Shown here in pieces: positions 55,062-64,000 of a DNA stretch of 64,000 nt. Source of the DNA: Aquitalea magnusonii (lineage in GTDB: Bacteria > Pseudomonadota > Gammaproteobacteria > Burkholderiales > Chromobacteriaceae); the NCBI RefSeq assembly GCF_003202035.1, contig NZ_QJKC01000008.1, positions 124,001 through 188,000 of the forward strand. The letters run 5' to 3'. The translations under genes and the position numbers were made by a program. Below the pieces are notes generated by a model. That model did no database searches and had not been told where the DNA came from. It saw only the letters and a list, made by a program, of their open reading frames with translations. Numbering within the stretch: the first letter of the stretch is position 1; every line of letters begins with the position of its first letter.

Positions 55062-58000
55062 CTAAGCCACGTGCTTGCTGTTCCCGGTGGGCGCCAGCCG
55101 CCGCCGCAGCCACTGGCGCAAGCCATCCAGATAGCTGTAGACCACCGGCAGCACAATCAGCGTCAGCAGGGTGGAGGTGATCATGCCGCCGATGATGGCA
55201 TGCGCCATCGGCGCGCGGGTTTCCGCCCCTTCGCCGCCACCCAGCGCCATCGGCAACATGCCGAAGATCATCGCCAGGCTGGTCATCATGATGGGGCGCA
55301 GCCGGACCCGGCCGGCTTCGATGATGGCCGCGCTGCGCTCCAGGCCCTCGCGCCGTGCCTGATTGATGAAATCCACCAGCAGAATGCCGTTCTTGGCCGA
55401 CAAGCCCATCAGCATGATGATGCCGATGACCGAGAACATGTTGAGGGTGGAGCCGGTCAGCCACAAAGCGAGGAATACGCCGACAAAGGCCAGCGGCAGT
55501 GCCACCATGATGGCCAGCGGCTGGGTAAAGCTGCGGAACTGCGCCGCCAGGATCATGTAGATGAAGATCACCCCCATCGCCAGCGCCTGCAAGGCATAGC
55601 CCAGTGATTCCTCCATGTCGCGGCGCTCGCCCTCCTCGGCCAGCACCACGCCGGGCGGCAGCTTGAGGGCGGCGGTGATCTTGCTGATGTCGGCAAATAC
55701 CGAACCCGGGTCGCGCCCGGCGATATTGCCGGTGACGGTCACCTGGCGCAGCAGGTCGACCCGGTCGATCTGGCGCGGGCTGAGGCCGGGGCTGAGCCGG
55801 GTCACGGTGGACAGCGGCACCATGCTGGCTGCGCCATTGGCATCCGGCCGTCCGGCCACGGTGATGATGTCCAGCAACTCATTGCGCCGCTCGCTGCGCG
55901 GCACTTGCAGCAATACATCGTAGTTCTCGCCATCCGGCGCTTCCCAGCTGCCCACCACGTCGCCCGCCAGCAACTGCGACAGGGTGCTGCCCACCCGGCT
56001 GAGATCCACCCCCAGGCTGGCGGCGGCATCGCGGCGGACTTCCAGCTTGAGCGCCGGGTCGGCGTCGGCCAGGCTGCTTTGCAGATCGCCCACGCCCTGC
56101 ACGCTGCCCAGCTGCTTGATCAGGGCCGTGGCCGCGGCATCCAGCTCGCTCAGATTGCTGCCGCGCAAGCCGATATTGATGGGTTTGCCACCCGGGCCTT
56201 CCTTGCCCATTTCTTCCAGCGACAGGATTTCCACCCCGGCCACCCGGCTGACGGCAGTGCGCGCCTGCTGCATCACGCTGAACAGGCTGTGATGGCGCGT
56301 GCTTTTGCTGCCCAGATCCACCACCAGCTGGCCATCGCTCTTGCCCGCACCAAAGCTGCCGCTGCCGGCGGTCAGCTGGATGGACTGCACCGCCGGCAGA
56401 CGGCGCAGCAAGGCTTCCAGTTCGCGTCCCTTGCTGGCGGTGTAATCCAGCGAAGAGCCGGGAGCCGTTTTGTACGATAGCGAAAACTTGCCCTTGTCAG
56501 CGCGTGGCATGAATTCGCCACCGATGAAGGGCAGCAGCAGGCAGCTGCCAAGGAGCAGCAGCAGCGCGCCGCTCAGCACCGTCTTGCGATGGCGCAGCGT
56601 CCAGCCGATGGCGGTCACATAGTGTGTGGCCAGCTGGTCCAGCGAGCGCTCACAGCCGTCCAGCAGCCGGCCCAGCGGCCCGCGATGGCGGTCGCCATGC
56701 TGGTGCGGATCGGGCCAGACCGAGGACAACATGGGGTCGAGGGTAAAGCTGACCAGCATGGAAATCAGCACGGCCACGGTGACGGTAAGTCCGAACTGGT
56801 GGAAAAACTTGCCGATGATGCCGCTCATGAAACCGACCGGCAAAAACACCGCCACCACCGTCAGTGTGGTGGCCAGTACGGCCAGGCCGATTTCATTGGT
56901 GCCATCCAGCGCCGCCTGATAATGGCTCTTGCCCAGATGGCGGTGACGCACGATGTTTTCGCGCACCACGATGGCGTCATCGATCAGCAGGCCGATGGAC
57001 AAGGACAGCGCCATCAGCGTCATCAGGTTAAGCGTGAAGCCGAGCGCTTGCAGCGCAAACAGGGTGCCGATCAGCGCCACCGGCAAGGTAAGGCCGGTAA
57101 TCACCGTGCTGCGCCAGCTGCCCAGAAACAGGAAGACGATCAGCACGGTCAGCGCCGCGCCCTCCAGCAAGCTGGCTTCGACATTGGCCAGCGATTTCCT
57201 GACGTCCTCCGACTTGTCATAGGTAAAGCGCACCTGGGTGCCGGGCGGCAGCTGGGCTTGCAAGTGATGAATCACCTGCTTGACGCCATCGGCCACCTCC
57301 ACCACGTTGGCGCCGCGTGCCGCACGGATGTCCATGCCCACGCCGGGCTTGCCGTCGATCAGCGCCAGGCTGTCCGCTTCGGCCTCGGCATCGCTGACAC
57401 TGGCGATGTCGGACAGGCGAATGGGGCTGCCATTGCGATAGCCGGTGACCAAACTGGCAAAGTCGTCCGGCGACTTGAGCTTGCCGCTGACGCGCACGCT
57501 CAGCTCATTGCTGGCGGTGCTGACGGCGCCGGCCGGGTAGTCGCGGTTACCGGCGCGGATGGCATCGGCCACTTCCTGCAGCGACAGCCCGCTGGCTTCC
57601 AGCCGGTAGGGGTCGACATCGATGCGGATCTGCCGCTTCACCCCGCCCACCACCTTGGCCTCGCCCACACCGGATACCGTCTGCAGCCGTTTTTTCAGCG
57701 TATTTTCCAGCCAGGTGGTCAGGGTGCGTTGCGACACCTGGCTGGAGCTGAAGCTGAGCGACAGCAGCGGCTGATCATTGGGATTGAATTGTGATACCGA
57801 TGGCGTGCTGATTTCACGGCGGAAGCGGCCCTGCACCCCGCCCACCCGGTCGCGCACATCCTGCACGCCAACATTGGGGTCTACCGTCAGGGCGAACTCC
57901 ACCACGATGGTGGAGCTGCCCTCGAAGGAGTAGGAGCGGATGTGCTTGACGCCATTGATGGTATTGATGGCCTCTTCCAGCGGGCGGGTGACCTCGCTTT

Positions 58001-58178
58001 CCACCACTTCGGGCGAGGCGCCGCTGTACTGGGTGGTGATGACGGCGACCGGGAAGCGGATGTCCGGCAATTCCTCCACCGGCAGCCGCGACCAGGCAAA
58101 CAGGCCGAGCACCAGCAAGGCCAGCATCAACACGGTGGCAAAGTAGGGATTGCGCACGCTGACACGGGTCAACCACAT
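55062..58178 (-). CDS. RND efflux pump inner-membrane subunit (HAE1/AcrB family)
   Basis: A 1038-residue proton-driven efflux transporter. N-terminal helix followed by [25 protein letters not shown], a duplicated porter-domain arrangement, and 12 helices in two sets. The proton-relay acidic pair is visible in [13 protein letters not shown] (helix 4), and [13 protein letters not shown] marks the second half. Drug, dye or organic-solvent export is likely. The adaptor gene lies 9 bp upstream; no outer-membrane TolC-type partner is adjacent. Confidence 0.95.
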   Translation of the reverse strand: MWLTRVSVRNPYFATVLMLALLVLGLFAWSRLPVEELPDIRFPVAVITTQYSGASPEVVESEVTRPLEEAINTINGVKHIRSYSFEGSSTIVVEFALTVDPNVGVQDVRDRVGGVQGRFRREISTPSVSQFNPNDQPLLSLSFSSSQVSQRTLTTWLENTLKKRLQTVSGVGEAKVVGGVKRQIRIDVDPYRLEASGLSLQEVADAIRAGNRDYPAGAVSTASNELSVRVSGKLKSPDDFASLVTGYRNGSPIRLSDIASVSDAEAEADSLALIDGKPGVGMDIRAARGANVVEVADGVKQVIHHLQAQLPPGTQVRFTYDKSEDVRKSLANVEASLLEGAALTVLIVFLFLGSWRSTVITGLTLPVALIGTLFALQALGFTLNLMTLMALSLSIGLLIDDAIVVRENIVRHRHLGKSHYQAALDGTNEIGLAVLATTLTVVAVFLPVGFMSGIIGKFFHQFGLTVTVAVLISMLVSFTLDPMLSSVWPDPHQHGDRHRGPLGRLLDGCERSLDQLATHYVTAIGWTLRHRKTVLSGALLLLLGSCLLLPFIGGEFMPRADKGKFSLSYKTAPGSSLDYTASKGRELEALLRRLPAVQSIQLTAGSGSFGAGKSDGQLVVDLGSKSTRHHSLFSVMQQARTAVSRVAGVEILSLEEMGKEGPGGKPINIGLRGSNLSELDAAATALIKQLGSVQGVGDLQSSLADADPALKLEVRRDAAASLGVDLSRVGSTLSQLLAGDVVGSWEAPDGENYDVLLQVPRSERRNELLDIITVAGRPDANGAASMVPLSTVTRLSPGLSPRQIDRVDLLRQVTVTGNIAGRDPGSVFADISKITAALKLPPGVVLAEEGERRDMEESLGYALQALAMGVIFIYMILAAQFRSFTQPLAIMVALPLAFVGVFLALWLTGSTLNMFSVIGIIMLMGLSAKNGILLVDFINQARREGLERSAAIIEAGRVRLRPIMMTSLAMIFGMLPMALGGGEGAETRAPMAHAIIGGMITSTLLTLIVLPVVYSYLDGLRQWLRRRLAPTGNSKHVA

Positions 58179-58187
58179 GGCAGCTCC

Positions 58188-59297
58188 TTACTTGAGGCCG
58201 GCCGGCAGGCTGACGGCATCACCGGCCGCCACCCCCAGCAGCGCAGCGGACAGGACCAGCTGGCCCGGCTTCACCCCCAGCAGCGCCACCTTGCGCTCGG
58301 TCTGCGACCATAGCAGCACCTGCACCGGCCGCCGCTGCAGCCGGCCCTGCTCCACCAGCATCACCCAGGGCTTGCCCTGCAAGTCCTGCACCGCGGTCTG
58401 CGGCAACACCACCTGCCCTTCCAGCTGGCGCAATACCACACCGCCCTTGGCAAACTGGCCGGCCTTGAGCCGGCCGTCATGATTGTCGACACGGATGTAA
58501 ATCAGAAAGCTGCGGGTGCCGCTTTGCGCCACCGGATTGACGCGCACCACGGCACCGCTCAGCTCATCCGGCAGGCCCTCCACGCTGAAGCGCGCCTGCT
58601 GGCCGGGCTGGATGCGGCCTATCCATTGTGCCGGCACTGTCGCGCTCAACTCCAGCACCCCCAGATCGGCAATGGAAAACAGCCGCGCATTCTTGGCGGC
58701 GATTTCACCGGGGTTGATCTTGCGCTCGTAGACCACGCCGGCAATCGGCGCGCGCACCACGCTGTCTGCCTGCAGCCGCCGCGCCCGGGCCAGCTGGCTG
58801 CTCTGCGCCTGCAACTCGCCCTGGCGCACGGTGAATTCGCTCTCGGCCTCGTCGTAGGCCAGCTGGGAAATGAAACCTTTCTGCAGCAGCTCGTGCTGCT
58901 TGTCCAGCTTGATGCGCGCCAGCTTCAGCCGCGACTGGTTGCCGGCCAGCTGGGCCTGCTGCTCGCTCACCGACTGGTCCAGCGATTCCGAGTCCAGCCG
59001 CGCCAGTTCCTGTCCCTGCCGCACCGTCTCGCCTTCGCGCACCAGCACATCCTTGACCCTGGCCTCCACCTCGGCGGCGATGCTGCTGCTTTTCAGTGCG
59101 GCCAGCGTGCCGGTAAACGGCAACGCATCCCGCAAGCTCGACAGCTGCGCCACTTCGACATCGGCACGCGCCAGTTCGCGTGCGCCGGCCACGGCAGCGG
59201 AGGCAACCGTCTTGCCGCTGGCCGCCTCCTCCGCGTGCTTGCCACACCCGGCCAGCAGCGCCAACAGCATCCCCCATCCCAGCCAGCTTGCTTTCAT
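58188..59297 (-). CDS. RND efflux membrane-fusion (adaptor) lipoprotein
   Basis: A 369-residue periplasmic adaptor with a lipobox LLAGC (C18), then a lipoyl-like half-motif (SIAAEVEARVKDVLVREGETVRQGQELARLDSE), a coiled-coil hairpin (SEQQAQLAGNQSRLKLARIKLDKQ), the second lipoyl half (VRAPIAGVVYERKINPGEIA) and a C-terminal beta-barrel. It links the RND pump to an outer-membrane channel. Confidence 0.92.
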   Translation of the reverse strand: MKASWLGWGMLLALLAGCGKHAEEAASGKTVASAAVAGARELARADVEVAQLSSLRDALPFTGTLAALKSSSIAAEVEARVKDVLVREGETVRQGQELARLDSESLDQSVSEQQAQLAGNQSRLKLARIKLDKQHELLQKGFISQLAYDEAESEFTVRQGELQAQSSQLARARRLQADSVVRAPIAGVVYERKINPGEIAAKNARLFSIADLGVLELSATVPAQWIGRIQPGQQARFSVEGLPDELSGAVVRVNPVAQSGTRSFLIYIRVDNHDGRLKAGQFAKGGVVLRQLEGQVVLPQTAVQDLQGKPWVMLVEQGRLQRRPVQVLLWSQTERKVALLGVKPGQLVLSAALLGVAAGDAVSLPAGLK

Positions 59298-59321
59298 CCG
59301 TTCTTGTCGTCCGTGTTCATG

Positions 59322-60572
59322 TCAAGGCGCAGCCGCCATCGACGGCGTCATGCCCTTGGGCAGCAGCATCCACATGCTGCCGCTCTGCTTCATGCGGCCC
59401 GCATACATGCCGGCCTCGCTGCCATACCCCCAGAACAGGTCGGCACGCACCGCTCCGCGGATGGCGCTGCCAGTATCCTGCGCATGCACCAGCCGCGTCA
59501 GTGGTTGCTGACTGAGCGGCCAGGTGGTGGCCAGATAGACCGGCGTGCCCAGAGGAATGTAATGCGGATCCACCGCAATGCTGTAACCACCAGTCAGCGG
59601 CACCCCCAGCGCACCGGCCGGGCCACTGTCACCACCGGGCAGCGTCTTGAAGAAGACATAGCTGGGGTTGACCGCAAACAGCTCCTGCTGCCGGCCAGGG
59701 TGGGCCTTGATCCAGCCCTGTATGCCCTGCATCGAGGCGGCAGACAAGGTCAGCTCCCCTTTTTCCACCAGCCATTTGCCAATCGACTGATAGGCATAGC
59801 CATTCTGCTCGGCATAGCCGACATGCAGGAAACTGCCGTCCTCCAGCTGGATGCGGCCGGAGCCTTGCACCTGCAGGAAGAACAGCTCCACCGGGTCTTC
59901 CACCCAGGCCAGCACCGGCGCGCTGGCCACGCCCTTGCCCTGGGCGATCTCGGCCCGGGTGTAATACGGCAGCAGACGATTGCCTGCCAGCCGGCCCTTG
60001 AGCTTGTTGCTGCGCGGGTCGACGGGGAAATCCGCCGGATGGATTTCAATCTCGCCCGGCGCGGCTTCATTCTTGCCCGGCAGTAACTGCAAGCGATTGC
60101 CAGCCGCCTTGCGAGCCACCAGCACGCTGCGGCCATGCAGGGCGGGCGGGTAATCCAGCACCAGCAGGTCGGCCGGCACGCCATAGACCGGATACGGCGT
60201 GCGCTCGCTGCGGCTGCGGCTGCCATTGAGCAGGGGTTCGTAATAACCGGTAATCAAGCCGCCGCTGCCGGCGCTATCGCGTACCGCCCAGGCATTGAAG
60301 TGGCTTTCAAAGAACAGCCGCGTCCGGGTGTCATCGCCAGATGGAATGCGTGCGGCATCGGCACAGACCGCCTGCCAGCCCGGCTTGCGTGCCGTCACCT
60401 TGCAGCTTTGCTGCAGGGCCGACAGGGTGTCACCCATATTCTGCTGCTGCCAGGCCGGCAAGGCTGCCGGACTCAGCACACCGCCATCGCCCGGACGCGG
60501 CATGGGAGGGGAAGTAGTGGAACAGGCGGCCAGCCACAACAGTGGCAGCAGCAATAACAATCGTTTCAGCAT
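59322..60572 (-). CDS. mltA: Membrane-bound lytic murein transglycosylase A
   Basis: A 416-residue outer-membrane lipoprotein with lipobox LAAC (C17). MltA-domain features include GLITGYYEPLLNGSRSR, EDPVELFFLQVQGSGRIQLEDG and a C-terminal 3D domain (AVDPHYIPLGTPVYLATTWP, HAQDTGSAIRGAVRADLFWG) with the catalytic aspartate region. It cleaves peptidoglycan glycan chains, leaving anhydro-muropeptides. Confidence 0.96.
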   Translation of the reverse strand: MLKRLLLLLPLLWLAACSTTSPPMPRPGDGGVLSPAALPAWQQQNMGDTLSALQQSCKVTARKPGWQAVCADAARIPSGDDTRTRLFFESHFNAWAVRDSAGSGGLITGYYEPLLNGSRSRSERTPYPVYGVPADLLVLDYPPALHGRSVLVARKAAGNRLQLLPGKNEAAPGEIEIHPADFPVDPRSNKLKGRLAGNRLLPYYTRAEIAQGKGVASAPVLAWVEDPVELFFLQVQGSGRIQLEDGSFLHVGYAEQNGYAYQSIGKWLVEKGELTLSAASMQGIQGWIKAHPGRQQELFAVNPSYVFFKTLPGGDSGPAGALGVPLTGGYSIAVDPHYIPLGTPVYLATTWPLSQQPLTRLVHAQDTGSAIRGAVRADLFWGYGSEAGMYAGRMKQSGSMWMLLPKGMTPSMAAAP

Positions 60573-60837
60573 GGACGGGAACTTGCGTAATTGAGAATCA
60601 GGGTGGTGCGGACTGCTGGCAGCCAGCTGCCATGTTACCGTGCGCCGCGCAGCGCTGCACGGTGAGGACTGGCGTCTGACCCGGAGCTGGCCGGCGAGTT
60701 CGCCAGATGCATCATTTCATCGAGCCGCAACAAAACTGCAAACAAAGCTGGATAACATGTCGCCACAACACAGTCCACTGGCGATCCATCGCAATGGTCG
60801 GCCAGGCCATCACGCTGCTTGAAGCAAGGAGATAACC

Positions 60838-61137
60838 ATGAAGCACCTTTTCGCTCGTTCCGCCCTGTTGGCAACCCTGGCCCTGAACATTGGCTTCGCC
60901 CCGCTCATGGCACATGCCGAAGATGCGGTTCCCAGCGACGAACAGCTGGCCACCAATGTCAAGAACGCTCTGGATGCTGATCCGGAACTGAAAGCGCTGA
61001 ACCTGCACGTTGTCAGCAAAAAGCAGGAAGTGACCATCGACGGCAAGATGACCGATGACCAGCAGATGTTCAAGGCCGGCGTCATCGCCGAAAAGGTGCC
61101 GGGCGTCAAGTTCGTCATCAACAATATGAATATGTAA
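60838..61137 (+). CDS. Periplasmic BON-domain protein
   Basis: A 99-residue exported protein with a signal peptide (MKHLFARSALLATLALNIGFAPLMAHA) and one BON domain (DEQLATNVKNALDADPELKALNLHVVSKKQEVTIDGKMTD...AEKVPGVKFVINNMNM). BON domains bind phospholipid or peptidoglycan, and OsmY-type members protect against osmotic stress. A strong AAGGAG site lies before the ATG. Confidence 0.88.
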   Translation: MKHLFARSALLATLALNIGFAPLMAHAEDAVPSDEQLATNVKNALDADPELKALNLHVVSKKQEVTIDGKMTDDQQMFKAGVIAEKVPGVKFVINNMNM

Positions 61138-61143
61138 GTGCCT

Positions 61144-61196
61144 GGCCCGGCAACGGGCCGGTCGCGCTCCACGCCTCCGCCAGCCGGAGGCGTTTT
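61144..61196 (+). terminator. Terminator pair after the BON gene
   Basis: First a GGCCCG/CGGGCC hairpin (61144-61159), then ACGCCTCCG/CGGAGGCGT (61171-61193) followed by TTT. The second is the probable intrinsic terminator. Confidence 0.75.
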
Positions 61197-61553
61197 CCTT
61201 TGTGGCCCCACCCAGACGCCTCCCAAACAGGGCCGGAATCACCCTGGCAAACGGCTGAATCAGCCTAAACCCTCCCAATCCTGCTCCTGGTCAACTGTCG
61301 GACAAGTATGACCATCCCGACATTCAGTACAGCCACACCCCAACCCTACGTAGCAGTCAGCCCGCCCAGTACGCGCATCTTGCCTGCAATTAAAAGAAAA
61401 TACGCAAAAATAAACGCAAATTTACGTAAATAACTGCCAATTTCCCGCTACACACTGATGCATTGACGCTGCCGCGCCCGCCTTAGCACACTCTGCCCGC
61501 CCAAGCCCTCCGCCACGGCGCAAGGGCTATCCCGTCAATGATCAGGAAAACTC
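61197..61553. promoter_or_regulatory. Porin upstream region with phased A-rich repeats
   Basis: About 350 bp without a gene. At 61402-61430 three near-identical heptamers (ACGCAAA, ACGCAAA, ACGTAAA) are spaced 12 and 10 bp apart, close to one helical turn, in an otherwise unusual A-rich tract. This could be a regulator array or bent DNA for the porin promoter. No confident -10/-35 pair was identified. Confidence 0.4.
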
Positions 61554-62669
61554 ATGAACCCACGCATTCTGGCCACCGTCCTGGCCTGCACCCTGCCCGC
61601 ACTGGCCCAGGCCGATGTCACCGTCTACGGCTCGCTGCGCGTTGGCATCAACAGCATGAAAAGTGCCGATACCAATTACCGTCACAGCAGCGGCATCGAT
61701 GACTATGGCAGCCGGATTGGTTTCAAGGGCCGCGAAGACCTGGGCAGCGGGCTGCAGGCGATCTGGCAGGTGGAGACCGGCATGGCGCTGGATGGCGTGC
61801 CCAACAATGGCACCGGCAGCGGCCGGCTGGCCAACCGCATGAGCTTTGTCGGGCTGGAAGGCGGCTGGGGCACAGTACGTGCCGGGTATCTCGATGATGT
61901 CCTCACCAATACCCAGGCCACCGACATCATGGCCAGCCCGCGCCGCGACGTGAAAGGCGGCATCGCCTACCCGCTGTATGAAGCACGCGACATCTTCGGC
62001 AGCAACAACTATGGCGACAGCCGCGCCAAGAACAGCCTGCGCTACGACAGCCCGCGCCTGTCCGGCGTACAGGGCAGCCTGCAATACGGTGCTGGCGAAA
62101 AGCAGGAGGATGGCAAGAGCAGCGGCGATACCTGGGGCCTGCGCCTGTCTTACGCCGATGCCGCCTACTTCGCCACCTACGCCTACATGACCAAGCTGAA
62201 CAGCATTGCCAGCAACAACAGCGGCATACACCGGCTGGAATTCGGCTACAACGCCAATAATCTGTCGCTGGCCGCCACCCTGCAAAAAATCACGCTGTAC
62301 GGCAATGCCCACAAGAATCTGGACAATAGCAACGACTTCGAGATACCGGGCATCCTGGAAACCAGCATCGCGCCGACCGGCAACAACAAGCTCACCAGTC
62401 AGGTGTATGCGCTGAGCGCCGCTTACCGCATGGGCAACTTCAAGCCGATGGCGCTGTACTCGCACCGCCGCCAGGTGAAGGTCGATGGCCAGAGCCTGAA
62501 CTGGGGCGCCAACCAGTGGGCCATCGGCGCCGAGTACTACCTGAGCAAAACCAGCTGGCTGCAAGCCGGCTATGGCCAGGTCAGACAAAACGCTGGCGGC
62601 CAGCGCGCGCTGAAACTGCAGCAGCCCGATGCCAACGCCACCTGGCTGATGATGCGCAAGGACTTCTGA
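61554..62669 (+). CDS. Outer-membrane porin (neisserial/Gram-negative porin family)
   Basis: A 371-residue trimeric-type porin. The signal peptide MNPRILATVLACTLPALAQA is followed by DVTVYGSLRVGINSMKS, a standard first strand. GFKGREDLGSGLQAIWQVE, NRMSFVGLEGGWGTVRAGY and RYDSPRLSGVQGSLQYG are family blocks. The C-terminal residue is Phe (KDF), the BAM-recognition signal. It allows diffusion of small solutes. Confidence 0.93.
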   Translation: MNPRILATVLACTLPALAQADVTVYGSLRVGINSMKSADTNYRHSSGIDDYGSRIGFKGREDLGSGLQAIWQVETGMALDGVPNNGTGSGRLANRMSFVGLEGGWGTVRAGYLDDVLTNTQATDIMASPRRDVKGGIAYPLYEARDIFGSNNYGDSRAKNSLRYDSPRLSGVQGSLQYGAGEKQEDGKSSGDTWGLRLSYADAAYFATYAYMTKLNSIASNNSGIHRLEFGYNANNLSLAATLQKITLYGNAHKNLDNSNDFEIPGILETSIAPTGNNKLTSQVYALSAAYRMGNFKPMALYSHRRQVKVDGQSLNWGANQWAIGAEYYLSKTSWLQAGYGQVRQNAGGQRALKLQQPDANATWLMMRKDF

Positions 62670-62689
62670 GCATTCCACTGCTGCGCAGC

Positions 62690-62714
62690 AAAAAGCCCGC
62701 CGTGACGGCGGGCT
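62690..62714 (-). terminator. Terminator of lysA
   Basis: AGCCCGCCG/CGGCGGGCT stem with a three-base loop and five T on the minus strand, between the convergent porin and lysA genes. Confidence 0.85.
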
Positions 62715-62735
62715 GTGCTGGCCGGATATCGCGGC

Positions 62736-63971
62736 TTACACCGCTTCCAGCGCCAGCAATTCCGCCATGGTCTGCCGGCGACGGATCAGCCGCGGGCCAG
62801 CCTCATCCAGCAATACCTCGGCCAGCAGCGGACGGCTATTGTAGTTGGACGACATGGTGGCACCATAAGCACCAGCATCGTGGAACACCAGCCAGTCACC
62901 CACTGCCGCCGGCGGCAGGTCGCGGCTTTCCACCACGCCGCCTTCCTGCTGGGTGAACACATCACCCGACTCGCACAGGGGGCCGGCCACCACCGTGGCC
63001 ACCTGGCCGGTTTTCTCCTGACCACTGCGCTCCAGCACGGAAATTTCGTGGTAGCTGCCATACAGCGAAGGACGCATCAGGTCATTGAACCCGGCATCCA
63101 CCAGCACGAAATGACGGCTGCCCATGTCCTTGACCGCACGCACCTCGGCCACCAGCGCACCGGCTTCGGCCACCAGGAAGCGGCCCGGTTCGATCTCCAG
63201 CCGCACCGCGTGGCCCAGCAGTTGTTCCACTTGCTTGCGCGCGCTATCCCACAGCTGGAAATAATGTTCGGTATCGATGCGGCCATCACCGTCGCGATAG
63301 GGAATGGACAGGCCACCGCCGGCCGAAATGGCCTCGATATCCTGCCCCAGGCTGCGCACCAGCTCCACCATGGCACCGCATACCTGCTGCAGATGGCCAT
63401 AATCGACACCCGAACCGATATGCATGTGGATGCCCACCAGCTTGAGGCCGCACTCGGCGATCACCGCCAGCGCCTGTGGCAGATCGGCATGCCAGATGCC
63501 GTGCTTGCTGTTTTCACCACCGGTATTGGTCTTGTGGCTGTGACCATGGCCAAAACCGGGATTGATGCGCAGCCATACCCGATGACCCGGCGAGCGTTCG
63601 CCCAGCTGGCGCAGCATGTCGATGCTGCCGGCGTTGACCACGATGCGCTCGGCCACCACCTGCTCCAGCGTGGCGCGGTCCAGCACATCGGCGGTAAATA
63701 CCACCTCGGACGGCTCGGCCGACGACAAGTCGTAACCGGCCTGGCGCGCACGTTCGATCTCGCCCAGCGACACCGCATCCACCATCACGCCCTGCGCACG
63801 CATCAGGCGCAGGATATGGGTATTGGAATTGGCCTTCTGCGCATAGCGGATGACATCGAACTGCTTGAGCTGGGCGATGCGGGCGCGAATCACCGCGGCA
63901 TCGTATACCCACAGCGGGGCGCCGAATTGTTGGGCCAGGGAGGCAAGTTGGGAGGCAGCGAAAGTTTTCAT
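62736..63971 (-). CDS. lysA: Diaminopimelate decarboxylase
   Basis: A 411-residue PLP enzyme making lysine from meso-diaminopimelate. It follows the E. coli LysA type closely: VWVYDAAVIR, PLP lysine K46 in YAQKANSN, GFGHGHSHKTNTGGENSKHGIW, GIHMHIGSGVDYGHL, SAGGGLSIPY, EPGRFLVAEAG and GPLCESGDVFTQQEGG. ATG 63971 (MKTFAAS) is preferred; the frame is open a few codons further upstream toward the window edge. Confidence 0.95.
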   Translation of the reverse strand: MKTFAASQLASLAQQFGAPLWVYDAAVIRARIAQLKQFDVIRYAQKANSNTHILRLMRAQGVMVDAVSLGEIERARQAGYDLSSAEPSEVVFTADVLDRATLEQVVAERIVVNAGSIDMLRQLGERSPGHRVWLRINPGFGHGHSHKTNTGGENSKHGIWHADLPQALAVIAECGLKLVGIHMHIGSGVDYGHLQQVCGAMVELVRSLGQDIEAISAGGGLSIPYRDGDGRIDTEHYFQLWDSARKQVEQLLGHAVRLEIEPGRFLVAEAGALVAEVRAVKDMGSRHFVLVDAGFNDLMRPSLYGSYHEISVLERSGQEKTGQVATVVAGPLCESGDVFTQQEGGVVESRDLPPAAVGDWLVFHDAGAYGATMSSNYNSRPLLAEVLLDEAGPRLIRRRQTMAELLALEAV

Positions 63972-64000
63972 GGCATTCCATTCAATGATTGCCATGATAC

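Overview
The window reads as a housekeeping stretch of a GC-rich, motile, Gram-negative betaproteobacterial chromosome, most likely Neisseriales/Chromobacteriaceae (Chromobacterium, Vogesella or Aquitalea type). This is inferred from gene content and order: grxC-secB-gpsA, ubiE-ubiJ-ubiB, accB-accC-prmA-DUF3426, alaA-hom-thrC and a neisserial-type porin. Sigma-54 and sigma-28 flagellar promoters and a complete selenocysteine-insertion locus are also present. No insertion sequence, prophage, CRISPR array or rRNA operon was recognised. The only RNA gene recognised is tRNA-Sec.

Layout. 1-2.3 kb: the end of a chemotaxis cluster (cheB, cut by the window edge, and a receiver-EAL protein). 2.3-8.6 kb: srkA, then the selenocysteine locus: a small membrane ORF, selA, a zinc-type CDF exporter overlapping selB, and selC, with a glpM-like gene facing the other way. 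8.6-12.6 kb: an A+T-rich patch with an orphan gene beside selC, an SDR/LysR divergent pair and a soluble double-PAS chemoreceptor. 12.7-15.4 kb: lutABC for L-lactate oxidation. 15.5-19.7 kb: an RhlE-type helicase, a CobD/CbiB-like membrane protein, and flgN, flgM, flgA. 19.8-26.3 kb: thrC, a small exported protein, hom, alaA, an Mth938-fold protein and NDH-2. 26.5-32.4 kb: an AhpD-like protein divergent from a sigma-54 activator that probably controls a ketone-body operon (GntP permease, 3-hydroxybutyrate dehydrogenase, two CoA-transferase subunits). 32.5-37.5 kb: one long leftward run, queA-DUF971-ubiE-lysE-ubiJ-ubiB. 37.8-43 kb: aroQ, accBC, prmA, DUF3426 and a Tpx-fold protein lacking the catalytic cysteines. 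43-51 kb: a small exported protein, gpsA, an SH3 protein, secB, grxC, dacB, priA and hemE. 51-64 kb: a fatty-acid desaturase, a split ChrA pair with a divergent LysR, a periplasmic binding protein, an RND pump with its adaptor, mltA, a BON protein, a porin and lysA.

Functional links. The catabolic units (lutABC and the ketone-body operon) suggest use of short organic acids and of stored or scavenged hydroxybutyrate. The ketone-body operon has the full architecture of a sigma-54 switch: two identical 16-bp palindromes, a well-spaced -24/-12 element and a dedicated activator gene. The flagellar genes show a two-step hierarchy, with a -24/-12 element before flgA and a sigma-28 promoter before flgMN. 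The selenocysteine locus is the most unusual region. A single in-frame UGA separates a small membrane ORF from selA, and a metal exporter is translationally coupled to selB. No selenoprotein gene or selD was recognised in this window.
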